Source of the DNA: Paenibacillus eucommiae
Lineage (GTDB): Bacteria > Bacillota > Bacilli > Paenibacillales > NBRC-103111
Assembly: GCF_017874215.1 (NCBI RefSeq)
Contig: NZ_JAGGLB010000008.1
Location: 226,231 to 290,230, forward strand
DNA: 64,000 nucleotides
Direction: 5' to 3'
Of this stretch, positions 36,619-45,663 are shown piece by piece. The first letter of the stretch is position 1, and each line of letters starts with the position of its first letter. The notes under the pieces are model-generated. The model saw only the letters and a program-made list of their open reading frames with translations. It was not told the DNA's origin and did not search any database. The translations under genes and the position numbers were made by a program.

Positions 36619-37611
36619 TTATAACAGCGAAATCGAGGACCGTATTATTTCCTTCGAAAAATTCTCACCTATAAACACTCCCACATCTCTAACCCCGTCT
36701 GGAGGAGTAATTTTAACAAAGTCAACCTCGCCATAGGCATATTGAAACATAAACCTGCTCTGTGTATCTCTAAATGTTACAATTCCTTTTGCCCGATAAA
36801 TGTCATCCGGCAGTCTGCTTATAAAAAGCTCAAATTCATGACTATCCATTGACTTATCAAAATAATGCGTATACGCGATTACATGCTCATGTGAAGAATG
36901 TGCCTTGCATGGATTGTGCTCATGCTGTTTCTCTTCCCGTTGTCCCCGCTGCTGCTGTCCATTTTCATACTCCTGATCATGCTTTTGTTCCAATACTTCC
37001 ATAAGTTCATGTGTGATCTGGGCATGTACGGACTGCTCCAAATAGGCCTTCGGATTCCAATCCCGCAGCAACTGCTCCACTTCCGGCAAATCTGAAGGAA
37101 CCACCAGATCCGTCTTGTTCAAAACCAGCACACTCGCGCAGCGGATTTGCTCCTGCATAAGCAGGAACGTTTTGCCTGCACTCGTCCGGCTTAGCTGCAG
37201 CAGCTGCGGGGCATCAACAATTGATATGACAGATTTTAATTCCACAGGAAGCGTGAAGCTGGCATCTGTAACCTCATCTACAATTTCAAGCGGATGGGCA
37301 ACACCCGTTGATTCAATGAAAATTAAATCCGGCTGATGGGCAGCCAGCAGCTCACTTAGCGTTATTCCCAGATCGTCACGGATCGTACAACAAATACATC
37401 CACTCAGCAGTTCTGCCATCGGAACCGTTCTGTCGATTAACAAACCGTCTAAATTAACTTCACCAATTTCATTCATAATGACCGCAGGCTTTCTGCCCAA
37501 AGCAGTAAAATAATCAATGACTTGGGTCAAAAAGGTCGTTTTGCCGCTCCCCAAAAAACCGGACAAAATATATACAGGAACAGCAGGCTCGGTTCTCCTC
37601 GTATTCTCCAT
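36619..37611 (-). CDS. CobW/YciC-type GTPase (metal chaperone)
   Basis: A 330-residue COG0523 GTPase. Walker A GFLGSGKTTFL, the metal-binding GCICCTIRDD (CxCC) and the guanine-specificity LNKTDL are present. A His-rich stretch in the middle (KQHEHNPCKAHSSHEHV) probably also binds metal, and a C-terminal CobW domain follows. Family members deliver zinc or other metals. ATG 37611 is chosen because ATGGAGGTTAAGCCA supplies a Shine-Dalgarno. It begins 33 bp after trpS and may share its transcript. No Zur box could be confirmed by eye. Confidence 0.88.
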   Translation of the reverse strand: MENTRRTEPAVPVYILSGFLGSGKTTFLTQVIDYFTALGRKPAVIMNEIGEVNLDGLLIDRTVPMAELLSGCICCTIRDDLGITLSELLAAHQPDLIFIESTGVAHPLEIVDEVTDASFTLPVELKSVISIVDAPQLLQLSRTSAGKTFLLMQEQIRCASVLVLNKTDLVVPSDLPEVEQLLRDWNPKAYLEQSVHAQITHELMEVLEQKHDQEYENGQQQRGQREEKQHEHNPCKAHSSHEHVIAYTHYFDKSMDSHEFELFISRLPDDIYRAKGIVTFRDTQSRFMFQYAYGEVDFVKITPPDGVRDVGVFIGENFSKEIIRSSISLL

Positions 37612-37644
37612 TGGCTTAACCTCCATCCATATGTGCTTTCAGTT

Positions 37645-38643
37645 CTACCTTGTAATCATATCTTCAAAATAATTAATCCCAATAGCCTCACGCACTTCAC
37701 GCATCGTTTCTTTGGCGATTGCTTGTGCTTTACCTGTTCCGGCAAGTAGTATTTCATCCACATAACCAGGCTTGCTTTTATAGACTTGTCTTCGCTCACG
37801 CATTGGTTCAAGGAGCTCATGGAGAGTATTCGCAATCTTTCCTTTACAATCCGCACAGCCGAGTTGTCCCTCGGAGCAAGCTTTATGAATATCAGCAGCT
37901 ATATCAGGTTGAAAGGCAGCATGATAGCCATATATGGGACAAATATCCGGATGTCCGGGATCGTTTTTATGAACACGGCTTGGATCCGTCTTGGCTTTTT
38001 TCAACTTCTCCTCCACTTCCTTCTGGCTCGAATCCAGCAGGATGGCATTGCCAAGGCTTTTACTCATTTTATGATTTCCATCTATACCTTCCAGCCGCGG
38101 ACCGACCAATGCCTTTGGCTCAAGCAAAATTGGAGCATATAGATCATTAAAACGTCTAACAATTTTCCTCGTCTGTTCAATATGAGGCAATTGATCTTCC
38201 CCAACCGGAATTAGCGTCGCTTTACAAAACGTAATATCAGCCGCCTGACTGACCGGATAACCGAGAAACCCATAGTACATATCCGTGCTGCCACGCTGCT
38301 TCGCTTCCGACTTAATCGTAGGGTTATGACGCAAGGAATTGACCGTCACAAACATTGAGAAATAAACAATCAACTCAGCAATTTCCGGAATCATAGATTG
38401 AATAAACAGCGTAGATTTAGCGGGATCAATGCCCACCGATAAATAATCCAGAGCTACTTCTCTAAGATTAGCTTTAATAAGCTCAGGGTGATCGAAATGC
38501 GTTGTGAGTGCCTGTACATCAGCCAGCATCACAAAGGATTCGTACTGCTCCTGCAAACTTACCCGATTTCTCAAGCTCCCGGTGTAATGGCCAAGATGAA
38601 GCTTGCCAGTAACGCGGTCTCCAGTTAATACACGTTCTTTCAT
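37645..38643 (-). CDS. trpS: Tryptophanyl-tRNA synthetase
   Basis: Charges tRNA-Trp with tryptophan. 332 residues, class Ic fold, with the HIGH-type motif LHLGHYTGS near residues 15-23 and KMSKSLGNAI near 195. ATG at 38643 follows GAGGAGGAAGTCTT. A tryptophan T-box riboswitch controls it. Confidence 0.96.
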   Translation of the reverse strand: MKERVLTGDRVTGKLHLGHYTGSLRNRVSLQEQYESFVMLADVQALTTHFDHPELIKANLREVALDYLSVGIDPAKSTLFIQSMIPEIAELIVYFSMFVTVNSLRHNPTIKSEAKQRGSTDMYYGFLGYPVSQAADITFCKATLIPVGEDQLPHIEQTRKIVRRFNDLYAPILLEPKALVGPRLEGIDGNHKMSKSLGNAILLDSSQKEVEEKLKKAKTDPSRVHKNDPGHPDICPIYGYHAAFQPDIAADIHKACSEGQLGCADCKGKIANTLHELLEPMRERRQVYKSKPGYVDEILLAGTGKAQAIAKETMREVREAIGINYFEDMITR

Positions 38644-38644
38644 A

Positions 38645-38734
38645 AGACTTCCTCCTCGAAAAATGATATGTCCAGAATTGAACTGCTTCTACTGAAAGTA
38701 TGTTTCGCCAGCACCAGCCATCATCCATGGCCAT
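38645..38734 (-). other. Possible Trp-rich short ORF between the T-box terminator and trpS
   Basis: From ATG 38734 (with GGAAAGGGGGTG as ribosome site) a frame starts MAMDDGWCWRN and has three Trp in the first 21 codons. It stays open for 72 codons, running out of frame into trpS, so the given end is only where trpS begins. Could be a leader peptide sensing Trp-tRNA or a chance frame. Confidence 0.3.
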
Positions 38735-38751
38735 CACCCCCTTTCCAATAT

Positions 38752-39010
38752 AAAAAAACTCCGTCCCTTAAAAGGACGAAGTTGAATTCGCGTTACCACC
38801 TTGTTTAGTTAGCTTGTCGCCAAGCTGACTCTCTCTACAGGTACAGCAAGCATCCAAGACGCTTACGATACCCTGTCTCCTGTATCGGTGAGACTATCCG
38901 CCTTTCCTACTGCCCGTTCGGATCGGCACTCAGAAGCCCATTCGACGTTATTCCAGCACTGATTCACACCAACCATCAGCTCTCTGAAGCCATCCTAACG
39001 TGTACTCTTC
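38752..39010 (-). promoter_or_regulatory. T-box riboswitch, tryptophan specific
   Basis: Leader RNA that senses uncharged tRNA-Trp. Specifier codon TGG lies in GAATGGGC (complement of 38936-38943). Conserved T-box core AGGTGGTAACGCG is the complement of 38789-38801. The terminator at about 38752-38783 (stem CTTCGTCC/GGGACGGAG, seven T) competes with the antiterminator. Stem I features AGAAGAAGAG and GAGAGCTGATGG-type sequence are present. Confidence 0.93.
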
Positions 39011-39111
39011 TTCTTCATCGTGTACTATTTTTTTATTACTTTATCACAAATTCTGAAACCCTACAAGCAGCTGGTGAGCCTAATTAATGAAAGATAGATA
39101 ATGAAGCATAG

Positions 39112-39402
39112 TTAACGAAACATATTCCACAGCTTTATCTTGTGAAACGGATTTGCCGGATCAATTTGCTGCGAAATAACAAAATCAATAATCGTGTTAC
39201 TCTGCTCTTCACTAAGCTTTTCTCCAAGCGCCTTAGATACAGCACCCAGCAATCGGCTGATTTTGGCTTTATTCTGCAAATCTTGAGCCGTTACACCATG
39301 CAAAATCTGCTTGACTCGTTCCTTGGTTTCCCGGTTCTTAAATTTTACCTTTACGCGTTCTACCCAAACAGGATCTATCCCATACTTCTCATAAACCTTC
39401 AT
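39112..39402 (-). CDS. spoVIF: Stage VI sporulation protein F
   Basis: A 96-residue helical protein of the SpoVIF (YjcC-like) family, needed in Bacillus for proper spore coat assembly. The core DLQNKAKISRLLGAVSKALGEKLSEEQSNTIIDFVISQQIDP in outline matches the family pattern of two helices and a final K-W-rich end. The gene stands near recG in the same orientation. Assignment by memory of the family; fairly sure. Confidence 0.75.
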   Translation of the reverse strand: MKVYEKYGIDPVWVERVKVKFKNRETKERVKQILHGVTAQDLQNKAKISRLLGAVSKALGEKLSEEQSNTIIDFVISQQIDPANPFHKIKLWNMFR

Positions 39403-39500
39403 CCTTTCAGCACCTCCGATCCCTCTCCTCTTCTAGTCTATGAGGGAGGTCGCGGAATTCTTCCTACATCTTGAAGGAAATTGAAAGATAGATGATTGCT

Positions 39501-41546
39501 TTAGTCGAGTACATCGCTGTCGAACACCTGCTGACGCTGCAAATACTGCCGCAGCCCGGCGTACTCCACTCCAGTCCAGAAGGCTTGTTCAGCTACTAGC
39601 TCTGCAGCATCGTCACGAGCCTCTTCCATGACAGCAAAATCGACCATCATATCGGCGAGCCGGAACTCGGGCAGTCCGCTCTGCTTCGTGCCGAAGAAAT
39701 CTCCCGGTCCACGCAGCTCCAGGTCGCGCCTGGCGATCTCGAAGCCGTCCGTCGTCTCCGTCATTGCTTTCATACGTTCCTTGCCTACCTCTGTCTTCGG
39801 ATCAGCGATAAGCACGCAGTGCGACTGCTGCTCACCCCGGCCTACTCTGCCGCGCAGCTGATGCAGCTGTGAGAGACCAAAGCGGTCGGCATCATAGATG
39901 ACCATCAGCGAAGCATTCGGCACGTCCACGCCAACCTCAATGACTGTCGTGGAAACGAGAGTCTCCACGATACCATCCTTAAAGCCCTGCATCACTGCAT
40001 CCTTTTCCTGAGCGCTCATTCGTCCATGCAGCAGCCCGACTCGCATACGTGGAAAATGCTGCTGCAGCTGCAGGTGAACATCAATCGCGTTCTGGACATC
40101 CAGCTTCTCTGATTCCTCAATGAGGGGACAGATCACATACACCTGCCGTCCGCCTGCAACCTCTTTATCGATAAAGCTATGTACCCGCTCGATCATGGAT
40201 TCCCGCACCCAATACGTCTTGATTGGCTTGCGCCCTTTGGGCAGCTCACGCAGTGTGGAGACGTCCATATCACCAAATGCCGTAATGGCCAGTGTACGTG
40301 GAATCGGCGTCGCGGTCATAGCCAGAACATCGGGATTCATCCCTTTACGGCGTAGAATACTGCGCTGATTCACACCGAAACGATGCTGCTCATCCGTTAC
40401 GACAAGACCCAGCTGGCGAAAATAGATGTCCTCTTGAATTAACGCATGAGTTCCAACAATAAGATCAACCAACCCCGTCTGCAAAGCGGCTAGTATATCT
40501 CTTCGCTGACGTTCAGTGGAGCTTCCCGTGAGCAGAGCGATCTGCACTCCATGCGGCTCGAACAGCTTGTCCAGTGAACGTTTGTGCTGCTCGGCAAGAA
40601 TCTCTGTAGGCACCATCAATGCCCCCTGATTGCCAGCCTTAATAGTCGCGAAGAGGGCAACAGCAGCAACAACCGTCTTCCCTGCACCAACGTCTCCCTG
40701 CAGCAGCCGGTTCATACAATAGGGCTGCTGCAGATCCTGCAAAATTTCCGCAATGACCTGCTTTTGTGATTCCGTCAGCTGAAAGGGCAATGAACGCACA
40801 AACGCGCGGACGCCAGGCAATTCAATCTGTTGGGCAATGCCATCCGCACGGCGGCGGTTGACAGCTTTATAAGCTTGCAGCTTTAGCTGGAAAAGAAACA
40901 GCTCTTCATACACCATGCGGCTTCTGGCCTTTTGCCCTTCATGGATATCACCCGGCAGATGCACAATAGCTAATGCTTTTCCCCTGGACATAAAGCCATA
41001 CTTTCGGATCAGTGAAGCAGGCAAAACCTCACTAATCATCGCCCCATACTGCGTTAATGCCTGCTTGATTACCTTGCGCATCCATTTTTGGGTAAGCGAG
41101 CCTGCTACAGAATAGACCGGCTGCACAGTTCCCGTCTTGGTAGCCCCTGGACCAGGAAATTCGGAATCGGAAACGGTCAGCTGCATGCGTCGTCCGTCCC
41201 ATTTACCCGTAAGCAGAATGTCCTGCTGCACCTGCAGCTTTTCTTTCAAGAAGTGGCGGTTAAACCAAACGGCAGTAATGAAAAAAGCGTCGGCCATAAC
41301 TTTGCAAGACAGCCTGGACTTGCCTCCATAACGCTGCAGTACCGGCTCGCCAACGATCTTCCCTTGTATGGTAATCCGGTCTCCGTCCTTCACTCCAACT
41401 AAATCTCTAATTGTATAATCCTCGTAGCGAAAAGGAACATATTCAATGAGGTCTGCAGCCGTAAAAATGCCCATAGCGTTGAGCTCCTCAACCTTCTGGG
41501 CGCCAACTCCACGGACATCGCGTACTAGTATCAGATTCAGATCCAT
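39501..41546 (-). CDS. recG: ATP-dependent DNA helicase RecG
   Basis: Fork-remodelling helicase for recombination and replication-fork restart. About 681 residues: N-terminal wedge/OB domain (VRDVRGVGAQKVEELNAMGI.., GDRITIQGKIVGEP), then helicase lobes with Walker A GDVGAGKT, DEQH box in VVTDEQHRFG, TATPIPRTLAITAFGDMD, and the RecG end with LRGRVGRGEQQS. ATG 41546 is chosen because it lies just after the degV stop and begins at the conserved MDLNLILVRDV; the frame is open 18 codons further. Confidence 0.97.
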   Translation of the reverse strand: MDLNLILVRDVRGVGAQKVEELNAMGIFTAADLIEYVPFRYEDYTIRDLVGVKDGDRITIQGKIVGEPVLQRYGGKSRLSCKVMADAFFITAVWFNRHFLKEKLQVQQDILLTGKWDGRRMQLTVSDSEFPGPGATKTGTVQPVYSVAGSLTQKWMRKVIKQALTQYGAMISEVLPASLIRKYGFMSRGKALAIVHLPGDIHEGQKARSRMVYEELFLFQLKLQAYKAVNRRRADGIAQQIELPGVRAFVRSLPFQLTESQKQVIAEILQDLQQPYCMNRLLQGDVGAGKTVVAAVALFATIKAGNQGALMVPTEILAEQHKRSLDKLFEPHGVQIALLTGSSTERQRRDILAALQTGLVDLIVGTHALIQEDIYFRQLGLVVTDEQHRFGVNQRSILRRKGMNPDVLAMTATPIPRTLAITAFGDMDVSTLRELPKGRKPIKTYWVRESMIERVHSFIDKEVAGGRQVYVICPLIEESEKLDVQNAIDVHLQLQQHFPRMRVGLLHGRMSAQEKDAVMQGFKDGIVETLVSTTVIEVGVDVPNASLMVIYDADRFGLSQLHQLRGRVGRGEQQSHCVLIADPKTEVGKERMKAMTETTDGFEIARRDLELRGPGDFFGTKQSGLPEFRLADMMVDFAVMEEARDDAAELVAEQAFWTGVEYAGLRQYLQRQQVFDSDVLD

Positions 41547-41550
41547 TGCG

Positions 41551-42408
41551 CTACACCGGTTTAATGAACGCAGCCGAAGTTCCTGGTCCGGCATGGGCAC
41601 CGATAACCGGACCTAGGATGATATACTCCACGCTTAGCACTTCAAAATTGTCTTCAATCAGCCCGCGAAGCTGATCTGCCGCCTCCAGATTGTTGGCATG
41701 GGCGATAACCAGATGCAGTGCTTTGCCAGGAATATCCGCCTGCATAAGCTCAATAATGCGGGCCATCGCTTTTCTCTGCCCCCGCACCTTATCAATCGCG
41801 GCCACAACGCCATCTTTGTCGATTGAAAGAATGGGCTTAATACTAAGAAGCGAGCCTAGTACTGCAGATGCCTTGCCGATTCGTCCCCCTTTTTGCAAAT
41901 AGGACAATGTATCGACCAGGAAATAAATTTTATAATCTTTTCTGATATTTTGAATTAGCGTCAGTATTTGCTCTACACTGTGTCCTTCTCTTGCAGCTTT
42001 TGCCGCTGCTACCGCTAATACGCCAATCCCATATGAAGCTGATAAGGAATCTACGACATTCACCTTGCCCAGCTTTTCTTCTTCCATCATGTTTCCGGCA
42101 AGCACAGCCGACTGATAGGTCCCGCTTAGCGCGGACGATAGGTGAATCGAAATGATTTGCGTACCTGGCTCTTCAGCAAGCCTTTTGTAGACCTCCATGA
42201 ATTCAAGGGGAGAAGGCTGGGAAGTTGTAGGAAGTGCCGCCGTGGATACCAGCTTTTCGTAAAAAGATGCTGATTGCAGCGTCACTGCATCCAGGAACGT
42301 TTCGCTGCCAAAATGAATTTTCAACGGAACCATCTCTATTCCAAGCTCTTCCCGTACAGCTAAAGGAATATCTGCCGTACTGTCAGTGACGATACGAATG
42401 CTGCTCAC
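41551..42408 (-). CDS. DegV-family fatty-acid-binding protein
   Basis: A 285-residue DegV-fold protein that binds one fatty acid, presenting it to the kinase FakA (FakB role). Motifs: RIVTDSTADIPLAVREE near the N-terminus, TSQPSPLEF, IHLSSALSGTYQSA, and GPVIGAHAGPGTSA near the end. It lies between recG and the DAK-domain gene, matching the FakA/FakB pairing. Assignment to FakB is from family knowledge. Confidence 0.9.
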   Translation of the reverse strand: MSSIRIVTDSTADIPLAVREELGIEMVPLKIHFGSETFLDAVTLQSASFYEKLVSTAALPTTSQPSPLEFMEVYKRLAEEPGTQIISIHLSSALSGTYQSAVLAGNMMEEEKLGKVNVVDSLSASYGIGVLAVAAAKAAREGHSVEQILTLIQNIRKDYKIYFLVDTLSYLQKGGRIGKASAVLGSLLSIKPILSIDKDGVVAAIDKVRGQRKAMARIIELMQADIPGKALHLVIAHANNLEAADQLRGLIEDNFEVLSVEYIILGPVIGAHAGPGTSAAFIKPV

Positions 42409-42433
42409 TTGAACCCACTCCTTCCATCAAATT

Positions 42434-44209
42434 TCATTCTACTGAGAAAATATAAGGATAAACTGGCTGCCCTCCGGAATGGAGCTCAACTTCCAGCTCC
42501 GGGTACATCTCCTGGATAAAAGCTTCCAGCTCCTCCATGTCTTCTTCCTTAGCTGTATCACCAGTCAGAATAGTCACGATTTCGGAGCCTTCTTCAATCA
42601 TATCCTGCAGCAGCCTTTTGCTTGCATCCATGAGCGCCGGCTCAGAGCTTACAATGCGGCCATCGTGTATACCTATGAAATGCCCGAGCTTAATCTCGAT
42701 ACCATCCATCTGTGTATCCCGTACAGCGTGAGTGACTTGTCCGCTCTTAATGCGTCCGATGGCGGAAGTCATTGCTTCACTATTGGCAAGTGGTTCCGAG
42801 TTCTCTTGAAAAGCCAGAATCGCGGCCAGTCCTTGCGGAATCGATTTGGAGGGAATAATGATGACCGTCTTGCCCTCCACTATGTCCTTAGCCTGCTGCG
42901 CAGCCAGGATGATATTCGAATTGTTAGGCAGAATGAATACAGTCTGCGCATCGATACGCTGCACTGCATTCACCAGATCCTCCGTGCTCGGATTCATCGT
43001 TTGTCCTCCGGACAAAACTACATCAACGCCGACACTTGTGAGAATCTCCTTAATACCTTCGCCCATCGCCACTGCAACAAAGCCATAAGGCTTTAGTGGT
43101 TCTTTGGCCAGATCAGGTGCTGTCGTGCCGCCCGGGCTCGCGCTATGCGCCGTACCTTCCAAAATATGTGTATGCTGATCGCGCATGTTTTCAATTTTAA
43201 TTCTGCTGAGGTCGCCATACTTCATCGCCAGATTCATCACTTCACCTGGGTATTCGGCATGAATGTGGATCTTGACCAATTCCTCATCAGACACTACCAA
43301 AAGCGAATCCCCCAGCTTCTCCAGCTGATTGCGGAAAATATCCTCGGCAAATGGCTGTCCAGGCGTCTTGCCCGGCGCAATCGTCAGCATAAATTCTGTA
43401 CAATATCCAAATTCAATATCCTCTGTAGCCAGATGCGCCTGTACCGGACGATTCCCCTGCAGCTGGTGGGCTTCCTGGGCCAAATTCATTGCAGAAAAAG
43501 CCGGCGGTGCGGAAGAAGCTCTTTCTGAATATGTTCCTGAACCAATTTCCGGACTCATAAAGCTATCCGTGAAATTGGATTTTCCACTTCCACTCCGCAA
43601 AGCTGTTACAAAGCCCTCATAAATGCAGACTAGCCCTTGTCCTCCTGCATCAACAACCCCGACCTGCTTCAATACAGGAAGCTGCTCTGGCGTTCGGGCC
43701 AATGCCTCCTCAGCTTTTACCAGCACCTCTTGCATAAGCTCAAGCACATCGGCTGCCCGCCTGAACAACACAGCTTGCTTGGCGGCCTCCTTAGAAACTG
43801 TTAAAATCGTTCCTTCAACCGGCTTAACTACGGCCTTGTAGGCCGTTTCTACACCTTGCTGCAAACCGGCAGCGAACTGTACAGAATCCACTTCATCGAA
43901 ATCATGGACATACTTGGCGAAGCCGCGGAATAATTGGGATAAAATAACTCCTGAGTTCCCGCGCGCGCCCATTAATAAACCCTTGGAAAGAGCGTTTGCT
44001 ACATGTCCAATATGCGAGGATGGCTTCTTCTTCAATTCCTCCACACCAGAAATAAGCGTAAGATTCATATTTGTACCTGTATCCCCATCAGGAACGGGGA
44101 ACACGTTAAGTCCGTTAACTCTATCCACATTTCTGCGAAGGTTTTCTGCACCCGCGAAGACCATTTGGGCGAAGTCATTACCATTTATCGAGTTGAAGCG
44201 CTTACTCAA
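42434..44209 (-). CDS. fakA: DAK2-domain fatty acid kinase (FakA/YloV)
   Basis: A 591-residue kinase that phosphorylates fatty acids bound by DegV-family proteins for lipid synthesis. The N-terminal DAK2/DhaL part has NVFPVPDGDTGTNMNLT (the DGDTG metal-binding loop), GARGNSGVILSQLFRGF and GVVDAGGQGLVCIYEG. The middle and C-terminal YloV domain includes FILPNNSNIILAAQQA and IVTILTGDTA. Gene order asp23-like, this gene, degV, recG is the conserved Firmicute order. Confidence 0.92.
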   Translation of the reverse strand: MSKRFNSINGNDFAQMVFAGAENLRRNVDRVNGLNVFPVPDGDTGTNMNLTLISGVEELKKKPSSHIGHVANALSKGLLMGARGNSGVILSQLFRGFAKYVHDFDEVDSVQFAAGLQQGVETAYKAVVKPVEGTILTVSKEAAKQAVLFRRAADVLELMQEVLVKAEEALARTPEQLPVLKQVGVVDAGGQGLVCIYEGFVTALRSGSGKSNFTDSFMSPEIGSGTYSERASSAPPAFSAMNLAQEAHQLQGNRPVQAHLATEDIEFGYCTEFMLTIAPGKTPGQPFAEDIFRNQLEKLGDSLLVVSDEELVKIHIHAEYPGEVMNLAMKYGDLSRIKIENMRDQHTHILEGTAHSASPGGTTAPDLAKEPLKPYGFVAVAMGEGIKEILTSVGVDVVLSGGQTMNPSTEDLVNAVQRIDAQTVFILPNNSNIILAAQQAKDIVEGKTVIIIPSKSIPQGLAAILAFQENSEPLANSEAMTSAIGRIKSGQVTHAVRDTQMDGIEIKLGHFIGIHDGRIVSSEPALMDASKRLLQDMIEEGSEIVTILTGDTAKEEDMEELEAFIQEMYPELEVELHSGGQPVYPYIFSVE

Positions 44210-44228
44210 GATGCACTCTCCTTCGTGC

Positions 44229-44588
44229 CTAGCGGGCTACACGTACTCCCTGCACAAATATATTTACATCATCTACATGCAGACCTACTACTTCATTTAA
44301 AATGTACTTGATCTTCGTCTGCACATTGTTAGCCACAACTGAAATTTTGGTTCCATAGCTGACAATAATATAAAGATCGATTTCAAGTCGATCCGCTTCA
44401 CGGCGCACTTCAACCCCGCGGCTCAAATTCCCTTGACCCAGCAGCTCTGCGATGCCATCCTTTAGCTGCTTGCGTGAGGCCATGCCTACAAGTCCATAAC
44501 AATCCAAGGCAGCAGAACCTGCCAGTGTAGCGATCACATCGTTGGTTACAAATATTTTGCCGAATTCTGTTGAAAGCTCGATTGTCAC
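44229..44588 (-). CDS. Asp23/Gls24-family envelope stress protein (YloU)
   Basis: A 119-residue protein of the Asp23 family. ISDNVIATLAGSAALDCYGLVGMASRK-like stretch and ADRLEIDLYIIVSYGTKISVVANNVQTKIKYILNEVVGLHVDDVNIFVQGV in outline are typical. It lies next to fakA and divergent from rpmB, as yloU does in B. subtilis. ATG 44588 follows AGGAGACGG. Confidence 0.9.
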   Translation of the reverse strand: MTIELSTEFGKIFVTNDVIATLAGSAALDCYGLVGMASRKQLKDGIAELLGQGNLSRGVEVRREADRLEIDLYIIVSYGTKISVVANNVQTKIKYILNEVVGLHVDDVNIFVQGVRVAR

Positions 44589-44717
44589 TGATCACCGTCT
44601 CCTTTACATGGGTGTAGGGTCTTAGCTTATTGTACTATAATCATCCAAATAAATAAACGCCAACGACAAAGAAGCGACAAAGAAGCAACGAAGAAGCAGG
44701 AAAGAAACAGGAATTCA

Positions 44718-44747
44718 TTGACTGGGCTCTTAACGCTGTGGTATTAT
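44718..44747 (+). promoter_or_regulatory. rpmB promoter
   Basis: TTGACT (44718-44723), 18-nt spacer and TATTAT (44742-44747) lie about 120 bp before the rpmB start. The leader between has no evident riboswitch. Confidence 0.6.
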
Positions 44748-44869
44748 GTTTAAGTGTGTTTTAACTGGTGAAACAATAACTACAATGAAAACAAATGACG
44801 AAAGCTGTCATGTCGAGCTCAGGCTTGCCAACCAGGCTGCTTTGTATAATACCGAAGGAGGTGTCAAAC

Positions 44870-45058
44870 ATGTCCCGCAAATGCTTTATTACAGGTAAAG
44901 GACCAGGCACTGGTAATCACGTGTCACACGCTAATAATAAAAACAAGCGCACTTGGGGCGTTAACGTCCAAAAGGTTCGCATTCTAGTTGACGGTAAACC
45001 AAAACGCGTATATGTAAGTACTCGCGCGCTTAAGTCCGGTAAATTAACTCGCGTGTAA
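44870..45058 (+). CDS. rpmB: 50S ribosomal protein L28
   Basis: A 62-residue ribosomal protein. Starts [24 protein letters not shown], has [12 protein letters not shown] and ends LKSGKLTRV, the usual bacterial L28. ATG 44870 after GAAGGAGGTGTCAAAC; an upstream in-frame start at 44795 is not used. The CxxC zinc motif is reduced to a single N-terminal Cys. Confidence 0.97.
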   Translation: MSRKCFITGKGPGTGNHVSHANNKNKRTWGVNVQKVRILVDGKPKRVYVSTRALKSGKLTRV

Positions 45059-45062
45059 AGCC

Positions 45063-45090
45063 AAAAAGCACCTCATCGGTGCTTTTTTTT
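45063..45090 (+). terminator. rpmB terminator
   Basis: AAAAAGCACC and GGTGCTTTTT arms around TCATC, ending in eight T; starts 5 bp after the rpmB stop. Confidence 0.9.
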
Positions 45091-45117
45091 GCGTTTATGG
45101 GGGAGAAGAAGCCAACC

Positions 45118-45198
45118 TTAGTGTTTACTGAAGGTATTCAATACGGCTTTAACAAGTCCGCCCAGAAATTTTGGTAGCTTGATTGTATAGAACTTCAT
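45118..45198 (-). CDS. spoVM: Stage V sporulation protein M
   Basis: A 26-residue amphipathic helix peptide that marks the convex forespore membrane and directs spore coat assembly. The sequence starts MKFYTIKLPKFLGG, identical over 14 residues to B. subtilis SpoVM as I remember it, and ends VKAVLNTFSKH. ATG after TAAGGAGGGGTAGAGG. It lies between rpmB and rpe as in Bacillus. Easily missed because of its size. Confidence 0.95.
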   Translation of the reverse strand: MKFYTIKLPKFLGGLVKAVLNTFSKH

Positions 45199-45351
45199 CC
45201 TCTACCCCTCCTTAGAGTTTGCTTTAACAATACTGACTTCGTAGCATTGGCCCTGAGTTTTGCTATACGGCAATGCATCTTCAAGGTCACCAAATTTTCA
45301 CGTTACCATAGGATATGCCCAAAGCTGAAGACAGTGCATGCCTTTGAACAA

Positions 45352-45383
45352 AAAAAAGCTACAAGAACGCTAAGTCTCTTGTA
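45352..45383 (-). terminator. Terminator of the rpe-side operon
   Basis: On the minus strand TACAAGA and TCTTGTA pair around a 10-nt loop and are followed by GCTTTTTTTT. It closes the minus-strand operon just after the small membrane protein gene. Confidence 0.75.
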
Positions 45384-45405
45384 ACCATATGTATGCAGGG
45401 CATAT

Positions 45406-45645
45406 TCAGATATTCTTCATATATTGGGAAAAAGCAAAAGCAATGTTGAATATGAAATACAGCAGCACGGAAAGAACAATAAACCAAATCCGCAAGCTCT
45501 TGCTCTCAAATTGGCGAAAGAATCGAATTCCCGCGTAGATTGCCCCAATACTGAATAAAAACTTGCTGAGATCTTGAATGTTGGAATAGAACGTAAGCAA
45601 AGCACCGCAGATGACACTATATATAAATAACCAGGTTATTCTCAT
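45406..45645 (-). CDS. Small membrane protein of unknown function
   Basis: A 79-residue protein with two to three hydrophobic helices (WLFIYSVICGALLTFYS; FLFSIGAIYAGIRFF; IWFIVLSVLLYFIFNIAFAFS). No family recognised. It follows rpe by 18 bp and is the last gene of the operon, where B. subtilis has thiN. GAAAGGAAGCGGCGGAAGTT precedes the start. Confidence 0.65.
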   Translation of the reverse strand: MRITWLFIYSVICGALLTFYSNIQDLSKFLFSIGAIYAGIRFFRQFESKSLRIWFIVLSVLLYFIFNIAFAFSQYMKNI

Positions 45646-45663
45646 AACTTCCGCCGCTTCCTT

